DNA of 64,000 nt from Pseudopyrenochaeta lycopersici. Taxonomy: Eukaryota > Ascomycota > Dothideomycetes > Pleosporales > Pseudopyrenochaetaceae. The position numbers and the translations under genes are program-made. Below are positions 12,185 to 22,335 of the stretch, piece by piece. The notes under the pieces were generated by a model. The model worked only from the letters and a program-made list of their open reading frames with translations, searched no databases and had not been told where the DNA came from. Each line of letters begins with the position of its first letter. Positions within the stretch are counted from its first letter, which is position 1. Location: the NCBI GenBank assembly GCA_003313425.1, contig NHZP01000018.1, positions 434,001 to 498,000 of the forward strand. Reading direction: 5' to 3'.

Positions 12185-12805
12185 CGGGGGCGCGCAAACA
12201 CACGGAACGATGTTGCGATAGCGACATGACAGCAATGTCAACCCACGATACCCATCTCTTATTTCCTCCAGCCGGCGTCTTGATCCGGTCCTTCGATGGT
12301 TGCCAGCATCATTCGATATTGCGAAGCTAGCTACTGAGCATGGGCGGACGATCCGGTGACTTCCGATTGAACGAGGCTTGGCTTGGCTTCTGCTCTCTTA
12401 ACGATTACTTCTTCACGATGGCGTCTTGGTACCTTATGAACATTGGGTGCTTTTGGATGAGCATAGCACGATAAATCTAATCAAATTTCACAACCAAGAC
12501 ATTCATCATTGGCTCTACTATTTTCTGTGATTGTGCATGACTTTTACATCAACGTGAACGTTTGTAGTAGTGAAGGTGCACTTCGGACGAAATTACGCTG
12601 TCAAATTTATTGAGCTGAGTTGCGCACCTGATTTGGGCCATTCTTGAGCGTGCGATACTTGGCGTGTGCACCTCCATTCACGCGTCCCAACCGGGGAATA
12701 ACCACTGTGACACCTCAACCTTTTCGGCCCCATGGCTCTCTCCCAGCGCAAAACGGCTCTTCCAACTTATTGCTATCGCAAAACGCGCTGCAAATTCCGC
12801 CCAGT
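12185..12805. other. Intergenic region
   Basis: 621 bp between PMP3 and the CNOT11-like gene, with no supported gene. The open frame of the next gene runs upstream to 12644 but has no ATG there. Confidence 0.45.
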
Positions 12806-13921
12806 ATGAATTTTACAGCAGTTTTCACTCGTGCTGAAGTCGAGGCGCTCAGCGACCCCGACAAGACGTACCAGGACGCGACACGCGAACTCGAGCGGGC
12901 TTCTGCCTCTATAAGAAACGCTGGCGATGGTGAGGAGAGCGACTTCGAGAAAGGTTTGAAAATCAAGAATACGCTCGATGCGTTCGAGGAGATGGCCATG
13001 ACCATGCCCAGCTGGAAAGTTTTGGCGGTCCTCACAAATTGCGAGTACAGGCTCTGGTGCTTGAATGCGAGAACGCCTATGAGGCACAATCCATTCTTGT
13101 CGCACTGGGTAGAAGCTTTCCAGCGTTTACAACAACTTATCTCTGAAGTGCCTCAAAGTACGAAGGGCACCGGCAGCGCAAAGGGCGGCCTCACGACAGA
13201 GGAGATCGCAGAAGTCAGGACAGAATGGATCAAAAGGCTATTGCCGAATAAGAAAGCGGATGAATTCTCAGGTTCTACGCCGCGGGAGCTGCACCATGCG
13301 GTTATCAAGCTAGGCTCAAGGAAGCCTTTTGACATTCAGACATACATCCAGATGCTGGAGGAAGAAGGCATCTACGATAAGCTACCCGAACCCAAAGTCC
13401 CCGCTTGGAAACGTAAAAAAGAGCAGCCTCGCAATAATGCTTCCAAGCAGTGGAAGAAGGACATGCTCCAGAAACTCAAAGAGCAGCCGGACGCGGCTGT
13501 TCAAGAACTTACGCATCTTCCCCTCGAACTCTCCTACCTCGATTTCCTCACCACACTTCTCACCGACCATACGCTCGAGCAACTATCCATCGATCCTGCG
13601 CCAGTCATAAATTCATACATACAGCACTCGCTGCGACTTGTTGAGCAGATGGAGAAGCCTCCACCAGACTCAGCTGTGAATGAAGATGCGGACGGGTCTG
13701 TGGACCGCGCTTCTATCTGGGAATATGGCAAGGAGGCGCAGAGTCGCGCTGTGCGGCTACTACTACTATTCATCAAGAGTCTAATACGCAAGGAGCTGCT
13801 GGGTACAGATGTGTTGTACTTTGAAATACAAGAGATTTGTGTACGCTACGTGTGGATCAAAGAGGTCAGGGACTTTAGGAGTTGGGTCGAGGACGGCGTT
13901 GGGGAAGAGCAGGCTGGATAG
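12806..13921 (+). CDS. CNOT11-like CCR4-NOT complex subunit (DUF2363)
   Basis: Single-exon protein of 371 aa. The C-terminal half matches the CNOT11 domain pattern (DUF2363): PLELSYLDFLTTLLTDH, then APVINSYIQHSLRLVEQME, then SRAVRLLLLFIKSLIRKELL and LYFEIQEICVRYVWIKEV, which parallel the human protein's helices that contact CNOT10 and the CNOT1 N-terminus. The N-terminal half is helical (residues 1-110) followed by a charged linker with a basic patch (VPAWKRKKEQPR). CNOT11 acts in the N-terminal module of the deadenylase complex. Start chosen as the first in-frame ATG; the frame before it has only non-ATG codons. Assignment rests on motif order, not on an alignment score. Confidence 0.8.
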   Translation: MNFTAVFTRAEVEALSDPDKTYQDATRELERASASIRNAGDGEESDFEKGLKIKNTLDAFEEMAMTMPSWKVLAVLTNCEYRLWCLNARTPMRHNPFLSHWVEAFQRLQQLISEVPQSTKGTGSAKGGLTTEEIAEVRTEWIKRLLPNKKADEFSGSTPRELHHAVIKLGSRKPFDIQTYIQMLEEEGIYDKLPEPKVPAWKRKKEQPRNNASKQWKKDMLQKLKEQPDAAVQELTHLPLELSYLDFLTTLLTDHTLEQLSIDPAPVINSYIQHSLRLVEQMEKPPPDSAVNEDADGSVDRASIWEYGKEAQSRAVRLLLLFIKSLIRKELLGTDVLYFEIQEICVRYVWIKEVRDFRSWVEDGVGEEQAG

Positions 13922-15324
13922 CCGTGAGGAGGATGAAGAGCTAATGTTTTACAATTGGGAAAGTTTGCAGAAGGCAAGGCGTTTAGCCATCCGCCCTACG
14001 GTTTTGGTCTAGGTTCGCATTCGCATTCGCATTAAGAGCAGCATTTAGAAGAACGATTTGGGCAACCGGGTCATGCATTTGCAGCATTCTCTTTCGATGA
14101 AGCTGTTGCAGCTCCAGATGAAGGTTGACGTAAAAATCATGGTGCAACTGTAAAGCACGAGGTGGACAAACAAGAACCACGCACGGCCAGTATTGAGAAC
14201 ATAGAGAATCGTTCAAAATGGTTAGAGATTTGACAGATCGTCGCGCTCCAGGACCAACATTGCGGCCAAAGTCTTTCGCCAATGCTTTCTGGTGTGGATT
14301 CTTGAGCGTTCAATGTATTGCAATGTCGCAAGTGAATCATTGTATCATCGTGGCTGTGTAGGCATTTGGAAAGTTTCGGAAACAGTCAGCAACCGGTTCC
14401 GAAGGCATTGCACTAGTCCACCATCCACTTCAAAACTTATAGGTTTCACGCCCCACAACTGAAACAACTACGTCTTTCATCGCCTCGGCTCTATCAGCAC
14501 CCGCAGCGGAATTATTATTGTTGTTGCTGTGTGTACGATTGCTGGCCACTAAGAAGGAATGTCCCCTATGCTAAGCGCACTCTTCGGAATGTACATCGTT
14601 GCCAGAGTGCAGGGGATGCCAAAGCTGCATAGCAACGCAGCATTACAGATGATGGCAGATCGAAACGCTATATTCAGATAGCCGTTTCAATCGCCAAGTA
14701 TAGAGCAAAAGCTTGGCTCCTGATACACACATGCGGATCTCCTTTGTCAGATGCCAAACATCAATGCAACCTATCACAGCGCAATATCAATCTTCCGGGC
14801 CAACCTCTCCACCATTACAGTGGAACGTACGAAGCCGAGAAAACTGGATACAGCCATCCCGTTGTAGGTATCCCAGCACAACTGGCCACTGTGGATCAAT
14901 CGGGCAGATCGTTTGACTAGAATCGTCTCAGCTTCCTCATTCCGAGCCCACGCTTCCAGTATCAAGCTTACTTGCTATCGCGGCGTTCACGCCACAGCAT
15001 GGCAACAGGGGCCGCAGACGCTTCTTTGTCTTGGGACCTCGGAAATGGGGTTTGGCGAATGCTTGTGTCTAGCTAAGCTTTGCCATGGCACGACGACGCC
15101 CCGGAAGTGAGTGTATATAAGGGGTCTACTCTCCTGCAGTCCATACATCATCATCAAATCCGCAGTTCAGCACTACCAAACTCTCTTCCTTTTCTTTCCC
15201 CATTTCTTCATTATTCTAATACTCTGTTCCTTGCGCCGGCCGCTTGCTTGCTTTCCATAATCCATTCTTCCATCACATTCGTCTTGATTTTATAATTCTT
15301 CCAACTTTTACCACATCTATCAAA
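13922..15324. other. Intergenic region upstream of the Egh16-like gene
   Basis: 1.4 kb. Near its left end is a short tandem TTCGCA x3 at 14014-14031. Near its right end are a TATATAA box and a CT-rich leader (about 15180-15230) typical of a strongly expressed fungal gene. No supported gene lies between. Confidence 0.5.
15114..15120 (+). promoter_or_regulatory. TATA box of the Egh16/Gas1-like gene
   Basis: TATATAA lies 211 bp before the ATG at 15325 and is followed by a pyrimidine-rich leader. This arrangement is common in highly induced fungal genes; inferred from position and sequence only. Confidence 0.5.
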
Positions 15325-16370
15325 ATGCGTTACTCTCTCGCCTTTATTGCGGCTATTACCGCCACCGTTCAGGCCCATGGTGTCATTACCGAGATCCAGG
15401 GTGCCAATGGTGTCACTATGCCTGGTCTTTCCGGTAAGCATGTCCCATCCTTTAGTGAACTACTCTCCTGACAGCTTCTCAGTTCAGGATGGAACTCCCC
15501 GTGACTGTGCTAGTCCCCTCTGCGGCTCAGAGGCCGATACTTCCATCATCCGCACCCGTGAGATGGGCGGAAAGGCATCCGCTCTCGGCCGCACACAAGG
15601 TGGAGGCCCAGTCGATGCTGCCGCTGCCATCTCAACCTTTATGGGAGGTGCTGCAGGTGGAGCCAAGGCCGCTGCCGGAGGTGCTGCTGGAGGTGCTGCT
15701 GGCGCTAAGAAGGCTGGTGGTGCTGCGGCCGCTGCTGCCAACAAGCGTGGCCTTCTCGATGCATTGACTGGAGGTCTAGGTGCAGGCAAGGCCGGTGGCA
15801 AGGCCGGCGGCGCCGCTGCAGGCGCAAAAACCGCCAAGGGAACGACTGAGCAGGGTGTTGCAGCTGCAGCTGGTACTGGTGCATCTTCTGGTCTCCCAAC
15901 CACCTCCGACGATGGCACCGTCACCATGACCTTCCACCAGGTCAACCAGGATGGCGCAGGCCCACTTACCGCTCAGATCGATCCTACCTCCGGAGGTACT
16001 GACCCTGCTGCATTCCAGGATGCACAAGTCACCCAGGATGTTCCCGGAATTGGTATCGGTGGTCTCTCTGCGGCCGCAGTCATGGACTTCCCCGTCAAGG
16101 TATGTTCTTCTTCCTGTCTACTGCTCAACCATGTATTGCACAGGACGCTAATGAGGGGAATAGGTTCAAATGCCCGCTGGTATGACTTGCCAGGGTACCG
16201 TCGGTGGCGCAACCAACGTCTGCATCGTCCGCATGCAGAACTCCGCCCTCGCTGGTCCCTTTGGTGGCTCCGCTGCCTTCACACAGTCCACCGCAGCCAA
16301 GAAGCGCTCTGTCGAGTACAACCTCCGCAAGCGCCACATGGCCCGTGGCATTCTCGGAAAGCTGGAGTAA
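15325..16370 (+). CDS. Secreted Egh16/Gas1 (MAS)-family protein with Ala/Gly-rich insert
   Basis: Member of the fungal Egh16H/Gas1 family (DUF3129), first described in barley powdery mildew and in rice-blast appressoria. Exons 15325-15433, 15483-16099 and 16164-16370 join in phase 1 (LSVQDGT) and phase 0 (FPVKVQMP), giving 310 aa. Residues 1-17 form a signal peptide ending VQA, followed by HGVITEIQGANGV. Family blocks are MPGLS-VQDGTPRDC (Cys45, Cys50), EADTSIIR, VTMTFHQVNQDGAGP and GMTCQGTVGGATNVCIVRM (Cys251, Cys262). Between about residues 91 and 155 is a very Ala/Gly/Lys-rich stretch. Dibasic sites occur at 124-125 (KR), 288-290 (KKR) and 297-299 (RKR), which could be Kex2 cleavage sites. 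It likely acts outside the cell; a role in host penetration is inferred from relatives only. Confidence 0.9.
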
Positions 16371-17226
16371 ATTCCTCCCCATTACTTAAGTTTCTTTGTT
16401 GGAAGCTACATAAAAAATTTCTTATTTTCTTTTGTTGTTGGAATGGTTGCTGTGCAACCCGGGATAATGAGCTGATGCGGTGGGCTTTCCTTTGGTAATA
16501 CCCTTTATTTTCGGTTCCAGTCACTGATTGCGCCCCCCCCCCCCCCCTTTTTTTTCCCCTGTTATTGTTTATTGTAAAACTTCACTTATACGCTCTTGTA
16601 TTTGAGCTGTCTAAGTTGGAGGAGATGTATCTAGCTTGGTGGATGGTGGCCAGTAGTGTCCTTGATGTGAAGGGGCACTTTTGTATATATTGAGCAAATC
16701 TGGTCCTATTACACACATGACGTCTTCTGATTTGGCCGTTATATCGCGATTCTTATAATGACATGATACTCATAGACCAAAGCTTCAGCCTATTTTCACT
16801 GGCTCAAATGTGGCGCTCCAGAGGCAAAAAAGTTTGTGAGCAGGAAGCCGGTGGCCAGATGCGATAACGAGGATGCCATATTTCCGTGGGTCATTTCTCG
16901 ACAACTGGCGGATGTAGATCATGTAGAAACGGCGTGTGTCTCGAAAAGCTTGTTTGAAAGCTTGTCGTGCGACAAGAGAGGGCGTGTTTCAGCCATGAAC
17001 CACTAGACCTTGGATCGCAATTGTCTAGCACTCTCATTCTGAGCTTAGCCTTGGAAACTGTTAATAGGGGAGTTGTAAAGGGTTCTACGAGAAGATGAAT
17101 GCGAGAGGCCGATATTATAAAAGCAATGGTTGGGACAGTTATCACCAGTCGGCCGAAGCATGAGATGCGAGTCTCATCGTCATCTTGTGTACGCTCAAAT
17201 ACTGCTCAACACATATGCACTACAAG
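16371..17226. other. Intergenic region between convergent genes
   Basis: Lies between the 3' ends of the Egh16-like gene (plus) and the BRCT gene (minus). It contains a homopolymer tract (listed separately) and otherwise nothing I can support. Confidence 0.5.
16533..16559. repeat. C15-T8-C4 homopyrimidine tract
   Basis: A run of 15 C, 8 T and 4 C with no interruption, about 160 bp downstream of the Egh16-like stop codon. It is polypurine/polypyrimidine DNA; the exact length is prone to sequencing error. Confidence 0.8.
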
Positions 17227-18987
17227 CTAGAGACTCTCATATTGGCCATAAGAATCTGTCTGTGGTCTTCCAGTGACGCCGTTGAACATCGCTTTTTTAT
17301 AGTTCGGTTTCTTCTCGCTAACCTCACCCCTCTTCTTGCGCTCCCGCTTCTCAGCCGCTTCAGCCATGGCCCTCTTTTCTTCTTCTTTCCTTTTCCGTTC
17401 AACTTCCTCCCTGTGAATCAAACTTCCTATAGACCCGTGCTTGGACAATGGGTGCGAGATGCTGGGAAGGCTGAACGAATTACGTATATATCCCTCTTCA
17501 ATATCTTCCTCCTTTTCAGGCCCATTTATTGAACCTTGGAATAGCCCAGGTTCTTGGGGTAAAAGGCCCATGGGTAAGCCTTTAGCAGGCTTGGAATACA
17601 TGTATGGCTCGATACCTAACTTCTGTGCTCGGGTTTTCTGGATCGTGTTGTTGGAATCGAAGCGCTCTTCCCAGGAGAGGAGAGTAAGATCACGAAATGC
17701 ATGCCGGAAGGCGCGCCAAGCGGATGCGAAGGAACTGTTGGTTGGGCAAATAAGTGATTTGTAGGGAAGTTTCGGGGAGGCTTCTGGGGTTGTGATGAGA
17801 AGGCTGAGACGAGTAGCTTCGGCAGTTTGAGCGCTTTCGTCTTCATGATTGCAATCTTGTTGAGCAGCGGTGAAAGAAAGTTGGGTAGGCGTGTTCGAGG
17901 TTTGGAAGAGCGAGGCTTCCACTTTCTGTGGTAAAACCTTATCATTTCCGTCGATAGCGCATTGTTGTGGGACCACCCTGTTCTTGCCCTTGTTGAGAAA
18001 TTCTAGCAAAGAATTCCTTGACCCTGACTTTGATATACCGGGAATACTGCTGCTCAGCTCTAGGGTCTTATTCGCTGGCGGGGTGTACTGGACGATCGTG
18101 CAATAAGTATGCGGCTTGGTATGGCTCTCCAGCAGTCCAATATGGTAGCGAGCATAGCTATTGATAGAAAAGTCACTACGGGCAAGAACGATCTTGTACT
18201 CGAAGCCTGTGGAGTCGAGGTAGTAATGATAGAGATCTTTGAAGTGGCGAGTCTTAGCCACTGATTCAGTAATTGTTGTGGAAGATGTAGCTGCGGTTTT
18301 GGAGGATGGGAGTGGCTTCATCTTCTTGGCAGGAGCTTTGGCTAGTATTGTTGGTGACGAGGCGGGTGGGCTCAGGGATGTTAGGGCTTGAATTGAAACC
18401 TCATCTTCGATCTCGATCGGATTTTGAGGTTGACCCTGAGCAGCTCGGATATCGCCCACCTGAGCAACTTCTTGCTTGGCCTTCTCACATCCCAAAGCCT
18501 CAGTAGCCGACTTAGATGGAGTATTAGGAATACTCTCCGCCTTGAAGAAGAAGCCGGTGGACCTTTTGGGTTTGCGTGTAACAGCAACATTCGACGTACC
18601 TGAACCTGTAAGCTCTCTGGCCTTCTTACACCCATCTTGGAACTTCTTACGGTCAGCCACCGCGCCTAACCTCTTCAATTGTTTTTGCTTCCGCCTCTGC
18701 TTTGTCAGAAACTCCCACGTATACCTCTTTTCGCCCAACTTCCGCCTGCGATGGAGCGAGTCTTCGAACCAGTCATAGCTGACTATCCATGCGCCAATAT
18801 CATCCGCCTGCTGAACAGCATCTGTAGGCTTCTTATAGGCATCTTTGCTGGCGACGAGGTGTGTGACGCCCTTCTTGACACCAGTGGACCACTTGCCACC
18901 ATTAAGTTCAACCCACCTTTTGATCTGCGAGGATTCATGAGGCAGCGAGCCGGTTATGGCGATGACAAGCTTGCTGAGGATGGCCAT
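17227..18987 (-). CDS. BRCT-domain protein with WGR-like region
   Basis: Intronless, 586 aa from the ATG at 18987-18985. Residues 3-90 form a BRCT domain: VIAITGSLP, the GGKWSTGVKKGVTHLVAS strand-turn, and DIGAWIVSYDWFEDSL with the conserved Trp. A basic linker follows (RRKQKQLKR). Residues about 248-310 (FKDLYHYYLDSTGFEYKIVL ... YHIGLLES) and about 420-445 (FASAWRAFRHAFRDLTLLSW, then EERF) resemble the two halves of a WGR domain as in PARP proteins, split by a long insert; no PARP catalytic domain is present. The C-terminal part contains a highly charged Lys/Glu helix (KRKEEEKRAMAEAAEKRERK) and ends SYGQYESL. BRCT plus WGR suggests a nuclear DNA-damage or chromatin role; this is inference. 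The frame runs open to 19380 upstream, but that part has no BRCT-like sequence and I treat it as leader. Confidence 0.8.
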   Translation of the reverse strand: MAILSKLVIAITGSLPHESSQIKRWVELNGGKWSTGVKKGVTHLVASKDAYKKPTDAVQQADDIGAWIVSYDWFEDSLHRRRKLGEKRYTWEFLTKQRRKQKQLKRLGAVADRKKFQDGCKKARELTGSGTSNVAVTRKPKRSTGFFFKAESIPNTPSKSATEALGCEKAKQEVAQVGDIRAAQGQPQNPIEIEDEVSIQALTSLSPPASSPTILAKAPAKKMKPLPSSKTAATSSTTITESVAKTRHFKDLYHYYLDSTGFEYKIVLARSDFSINSYARYHIGLLESHTKPHTYCTIVQYTPPANKTLELSSSIPGISKSGSRNSLLEFLNKGKNRVVPQQCAIDGNDKVLPQKVEASLFQTSNTPTQLSFTAAQQDCNHEDESAQTAEATRLSLLITTPEASPKLPYKSLICPTNSSFASAWRAFRHAFRDLTLLSWEERFDSNNTIQKTRAQKLGIEPYMYSKPAKGLPMGLLPQEPGLFQGSINGPEKEEDIEEGYIRNSFSLPSISHPLSKHGSIGSLIHREEVERKRKEEEKRAMAEAAEKRERKKRGEVSEKKPNYKKAMFNGVTGRPQTDSYGQYESL

Positions 18988-19448
18988 CGTAGACAATTGG
19001 GATCTTCCTTGACCGCCAGCTCTAGGACTGTGAATTTTCGTATAAAGATAGAAGTATTGGTTAAGAGCTCGAGGTCTACAATAGCAGAAACCGGACACAC
19101 CGAGTTTTTTATTAGCGAGCGTTGCGCAGGTCGACTTTGCGATATTACTTATTTGAGGTGGATAGTCATTGAAGTGAAATACTGTGATCGGTGTCGTGTG
19201 ACAAACATCAAGAGGTGAGAGAGCAACCAGGGAGCCGATACTGGATTGTCTAAGTTGAGGATGGCATGAGCAGACTTCTCTAGGAGAATATCGATACGGA
19301 AATGAAAGACATGCATATAGTGAGAGCATCAGAATTATTGAAACATGAAAGTGGAAGGCGTTAATTAGGAAGCAAACCATGAAAATCCCATGAAGATGCT
19401 CTGGACTAATCTGTTCCTATCAAAAATCTCCTAAACGATGTGGTATAC
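18988..19448. other. Intergenic region
   Basis: 461 bp between the start of the BRCT gene and the stop of TRP1, both minus strand. It holds the BRCT promoter and leader; the BRCT reading frame stays open to 19380, without sequence that looks coding. Confidence 0.45.
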
Positions 19449-21876
19449 CTACTCTTGGCCCTTAGCAGCCTTCACAAAGCGAATGATTTTATCCACACTT
19501 TGTTGGCCATTATCTTCCACACCACTGCTGACATCTACGCACTTCACGCGGTCGCGGTACTCTTCAAGACCAGCTAGGACGTCCCGCACGTTGCCGGGCC
19601 TGAGCCCTCCGGCCAATGAAATCTTAATACCATCGTCTTTCGCAAGAACTGCCTTGATGTCCGATAAATCGAGTTGTTGACCTGAGCCTCCTGATCCAGC
19701 ATCCAAGAGCGGTAAAGCATGATACCCTCTCAACCCAATGCCTAAATCGTGTGGATTGAAGGCTTTGAGGACTGGGACTGGAACTAATTTTGCCCACTCG
19801 ATCGGCTCTTTGCCATGGAATTGCACAACGTCTAGGTTAAGGAGCCGTTGTTGCTCGAGCACGTATTCTAGTGGCTGGTTCCGGAAAACACCAACTAGAA
19901 GTGCGCGATCTTCGCGAGCGACGAGGTGTGTGGAAGCATGCTCGAAGTAATCAGAGGCATTTTTTGAATCGACAGGCTGTGCTGATTGTGAGTCCTGTGG
20001 CTTCTTCGTTTTGTGGACGACTTCTGAAATCGCCAAAGCTGTCTCGGTTGACACTGTCCGTGGTGTTCCCACAGCTAGTATCATGCCAATTAGGTCTGCT
20101 CCTGCCTCTATCGCAGCCTTCGCAGCTTCGGCACTACGAGTTCCGCAAATTTTGACCATTGGTGTCGAAGGTGATGGTACGGCCTCGGTTGACGTGCCGC
20201 CTAATAGCTGCGCAATGAATTGCGCGGTATCAGAAGCTCGCATCAGTGCTTCACCTACGAGGACCGCGCCCACGCCACTTTTGATATAAGGCTCGACGTC
20301 CTTGGGCCCGGCAATACCGCTCAAAGCACAAAGAATAGTCTCTTTCGGCACCATATTGATCAAGCGATTAGTTGTCTCCATATCAACTTCGAAATTGGTA
20401 AGATTCCGGTTGTTCACACCAATGACCTGAGCGCCTAGCTTTACTGCTATCTCAGTTTCCTCAACATTTTGGACCTCTACTAAAGGCTCCATGCCTAGCG
20501 ATTGCGAATATTGATAGAGTCTTTGTAAGACAGCCTCTTCTAACATCTTGACTATGAGGAGCACAGTGTCGGCACCTGCAAGCCGTGATTCCAGTATCTG
20601 ATACTCGTCGAAAATGAACTCTTTGCGTAGAACGGCAGGACGGTTTGGCATACCCTCCAGGCTTTGTCGGACAGCCCTAAGATCATCAATGCTTCCCTTA
20701 AACCACTCAGGCTCTGTTAATACTGAGATCGTACTTGCGCCAGCTTTCGCATACTTTCTTGCCTGAGCTGGTGCACAAGTAGATAAAGAGATTATCCCTT
20801 TCGAGGGCGATGCACGCTTAATCTCGGCCATGAGAGACAGCCGATATGGCGATTGTCTAAGACGGTCAGGGAAGTTGATCTGTGGAGGTGCTAAATTAAG
20901 ATCGTAAGATGCTTGCAAGTCACTAGGCCTTTGCGACGGAATCTTTTTTTGCTCGGCAACGGCAGCTCTGCGATGATCATAGATCTTCTCGAGGATGGAC
21001 GTCTGCTTGTCCTTTTTGATACTACCAGTCGTTCCATTGGTTGCAACCCCAAGAGCTGCGGTGTGTGCTTCTTTTGCCAATCTCTCGTTCTCTGCCCATG
21101 TGCCTCCCTGCATGCGCAAAAAGTTCCGCATCATTACTCGGCCATCTTCAGTCAAGATGCTCTCGGGGTGGAACTGTACGCCCTCTATGACATATTCTTT
21201 ATGACGTACTCCCATGATGACTTCTTTTATGTCGGCATCTTCGTTGGCTGGGATCGTGGCAGTAACTTCAAGGCAGTCTGGAAGCGTCCCGTGAGTGCCA
21301 GCAAGTGAATGGTATCTTGTAACAGGAACTTGTTGGGGAACGCCCGCGAACACCCCTTTGCCATCATGCTTCAGAAGTGACGTCTTCCCGTGTAAGATCT
21401 GGCCTGTAACATCTACAGTACCACCATAGCTGTAGAAAATACATTGTCTGGCATAAGTTAGTTCTGACAGCCCTTCAGGTTTGTGCATTATTGACTGGTC
21501 TTCCAGTGGTCCGCCGTCTCTTATCTAGGCCTCTAAATAGGAGCTTTGCGACTTACTCTCCCATGCATACCCCCAGAATCGGGATCTTGCCGCTAAAATG
21601 CTTGATCGCCTCATTGCTGATGCCAGCGTCTCTTTCTGGATGACCTGGACCCGGGCTCACCACCAGCTGTGTAGGATTTTTTGCAATGAGCTCAGTGAGG
21701 CTAATCTCATCGTTCCGGTACACAGTTACATTTGCGCCTTCAAAGACCAGGTATTGGTATACATTCCAGGTGAATGAATCATAGTTGTCAATCAAGATAA
21801 CGTTCGAAGCGGTGGGTATCGGCGGAGAGGGGTCGGGATTGCGGGGTGAATGATCGATGAGCTCCAGGGAAGGCAT
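19449..21876 (-). CDS. TRP1: Trifunctional tryptophan synthesis protein (TrpG-IGPS-PRAI)
   Basis: Three enzymes in one chain: glutamine amidotransferase of anthranilate synthase, indole-3-glycerol-phosphate synthase and phosphoribosylanthranilate isomerase. Exons 21557-21876 and 19449-21447 join in phase 2 (VCMG, then E, then QCIFYSYGG) around a 109-nt intron, giving 772 aa. GATase (about 24-215): [19 protein letters not shown], Cys104 in GVCMGEQ, and His200/Glu202 in [12 protein letters not shown] (about 258-520): [54 protein letters not shown] (from about 536): [46 protein letters not shown]. The domain order is that of filamentous fungi. The ATG ([10 protein letters not shown]) is chosen over the upstream in-frame ATG at 21960 because the extra 28 residues look like leader. 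A Gcn4/CPC1-type site lies upstream. Confidence 0.96.
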
Positions 21877-22335
21877 TTTGAGACGGTTGTTGCTGTATTG
21901 TGGTTCGTGCAACCCACTCGAATTTACGTGTTTCTTTTGTGTTACGCTTCCTGCCACCATGCAAGAGAGATAATAATTCGTACTGTGATCTGGGATGCGC
22001 GTGGGCGGCCAATGGAAGAATACTAGCCTTGCCGAAGAGAGGGAGTGGAATGAGCGAGTGTGTCCGGCGGAGGAATGGTGAAGTTTGTTGTTCGTAGTGG
22101 GGTGAGTCAGTTAATTGCGAATGCGGGTGAATAGACAGCGGAGTTTGGAGCACTATTGCCGATCACAGCCACAGTGGCTGGTGCAGTTGTCCCATGCGCC
22201 GCGACTTTCTGTGAAGACCGCGATGCTTGGTTCGCGACATTCACGCCAAAAAGCCGGCCACACTCCACCCACGCCTGCTATCACCCCTATGGCCTGTGGC
22301 TAGCTGTCTCTTCTTCAGCGCACCGCCGTGCTACT
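21877..22335. promoter_or_regulatory. Divergent promoter region of TRP1 and NUP188
   Basis: 459 bp separate the two ATGs, so both promoters overlap or abut here. It includes a perfect TGAGTCA site (listed separately). No other gene is visible. Confidence 0.6.
22103..22109. promoter_or_regulatory. Gcn4/CPC1 (cross-pathway control) site upstream of TRP1
   Basis: TGAGTCA, the palindromic bZIP site bound by yeast Gcn4 and filamentous-fungal CPC1/CpcA, lies 227 bp upstream of the TRP1 ATG. Trp genes are classic targets of this amino-acid starvation response. The match is exact; function is inferred. Confidence 0.65.

Noticed and set aside
12644..12805. N-terminal extension of the CNOT11-like protein
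   Set aside because: The frame is open, but its first codon is TTG and there is no in-frame ATG; the first ATG at 12806 begins the helical domain.
15484..15945. Long minus-strand ORF opposite the Egh16-like gene
   Set aside because: Ala/Pro composition mirrors the Ala/Gly repeat on the coding strand; it is a shadow ORF.
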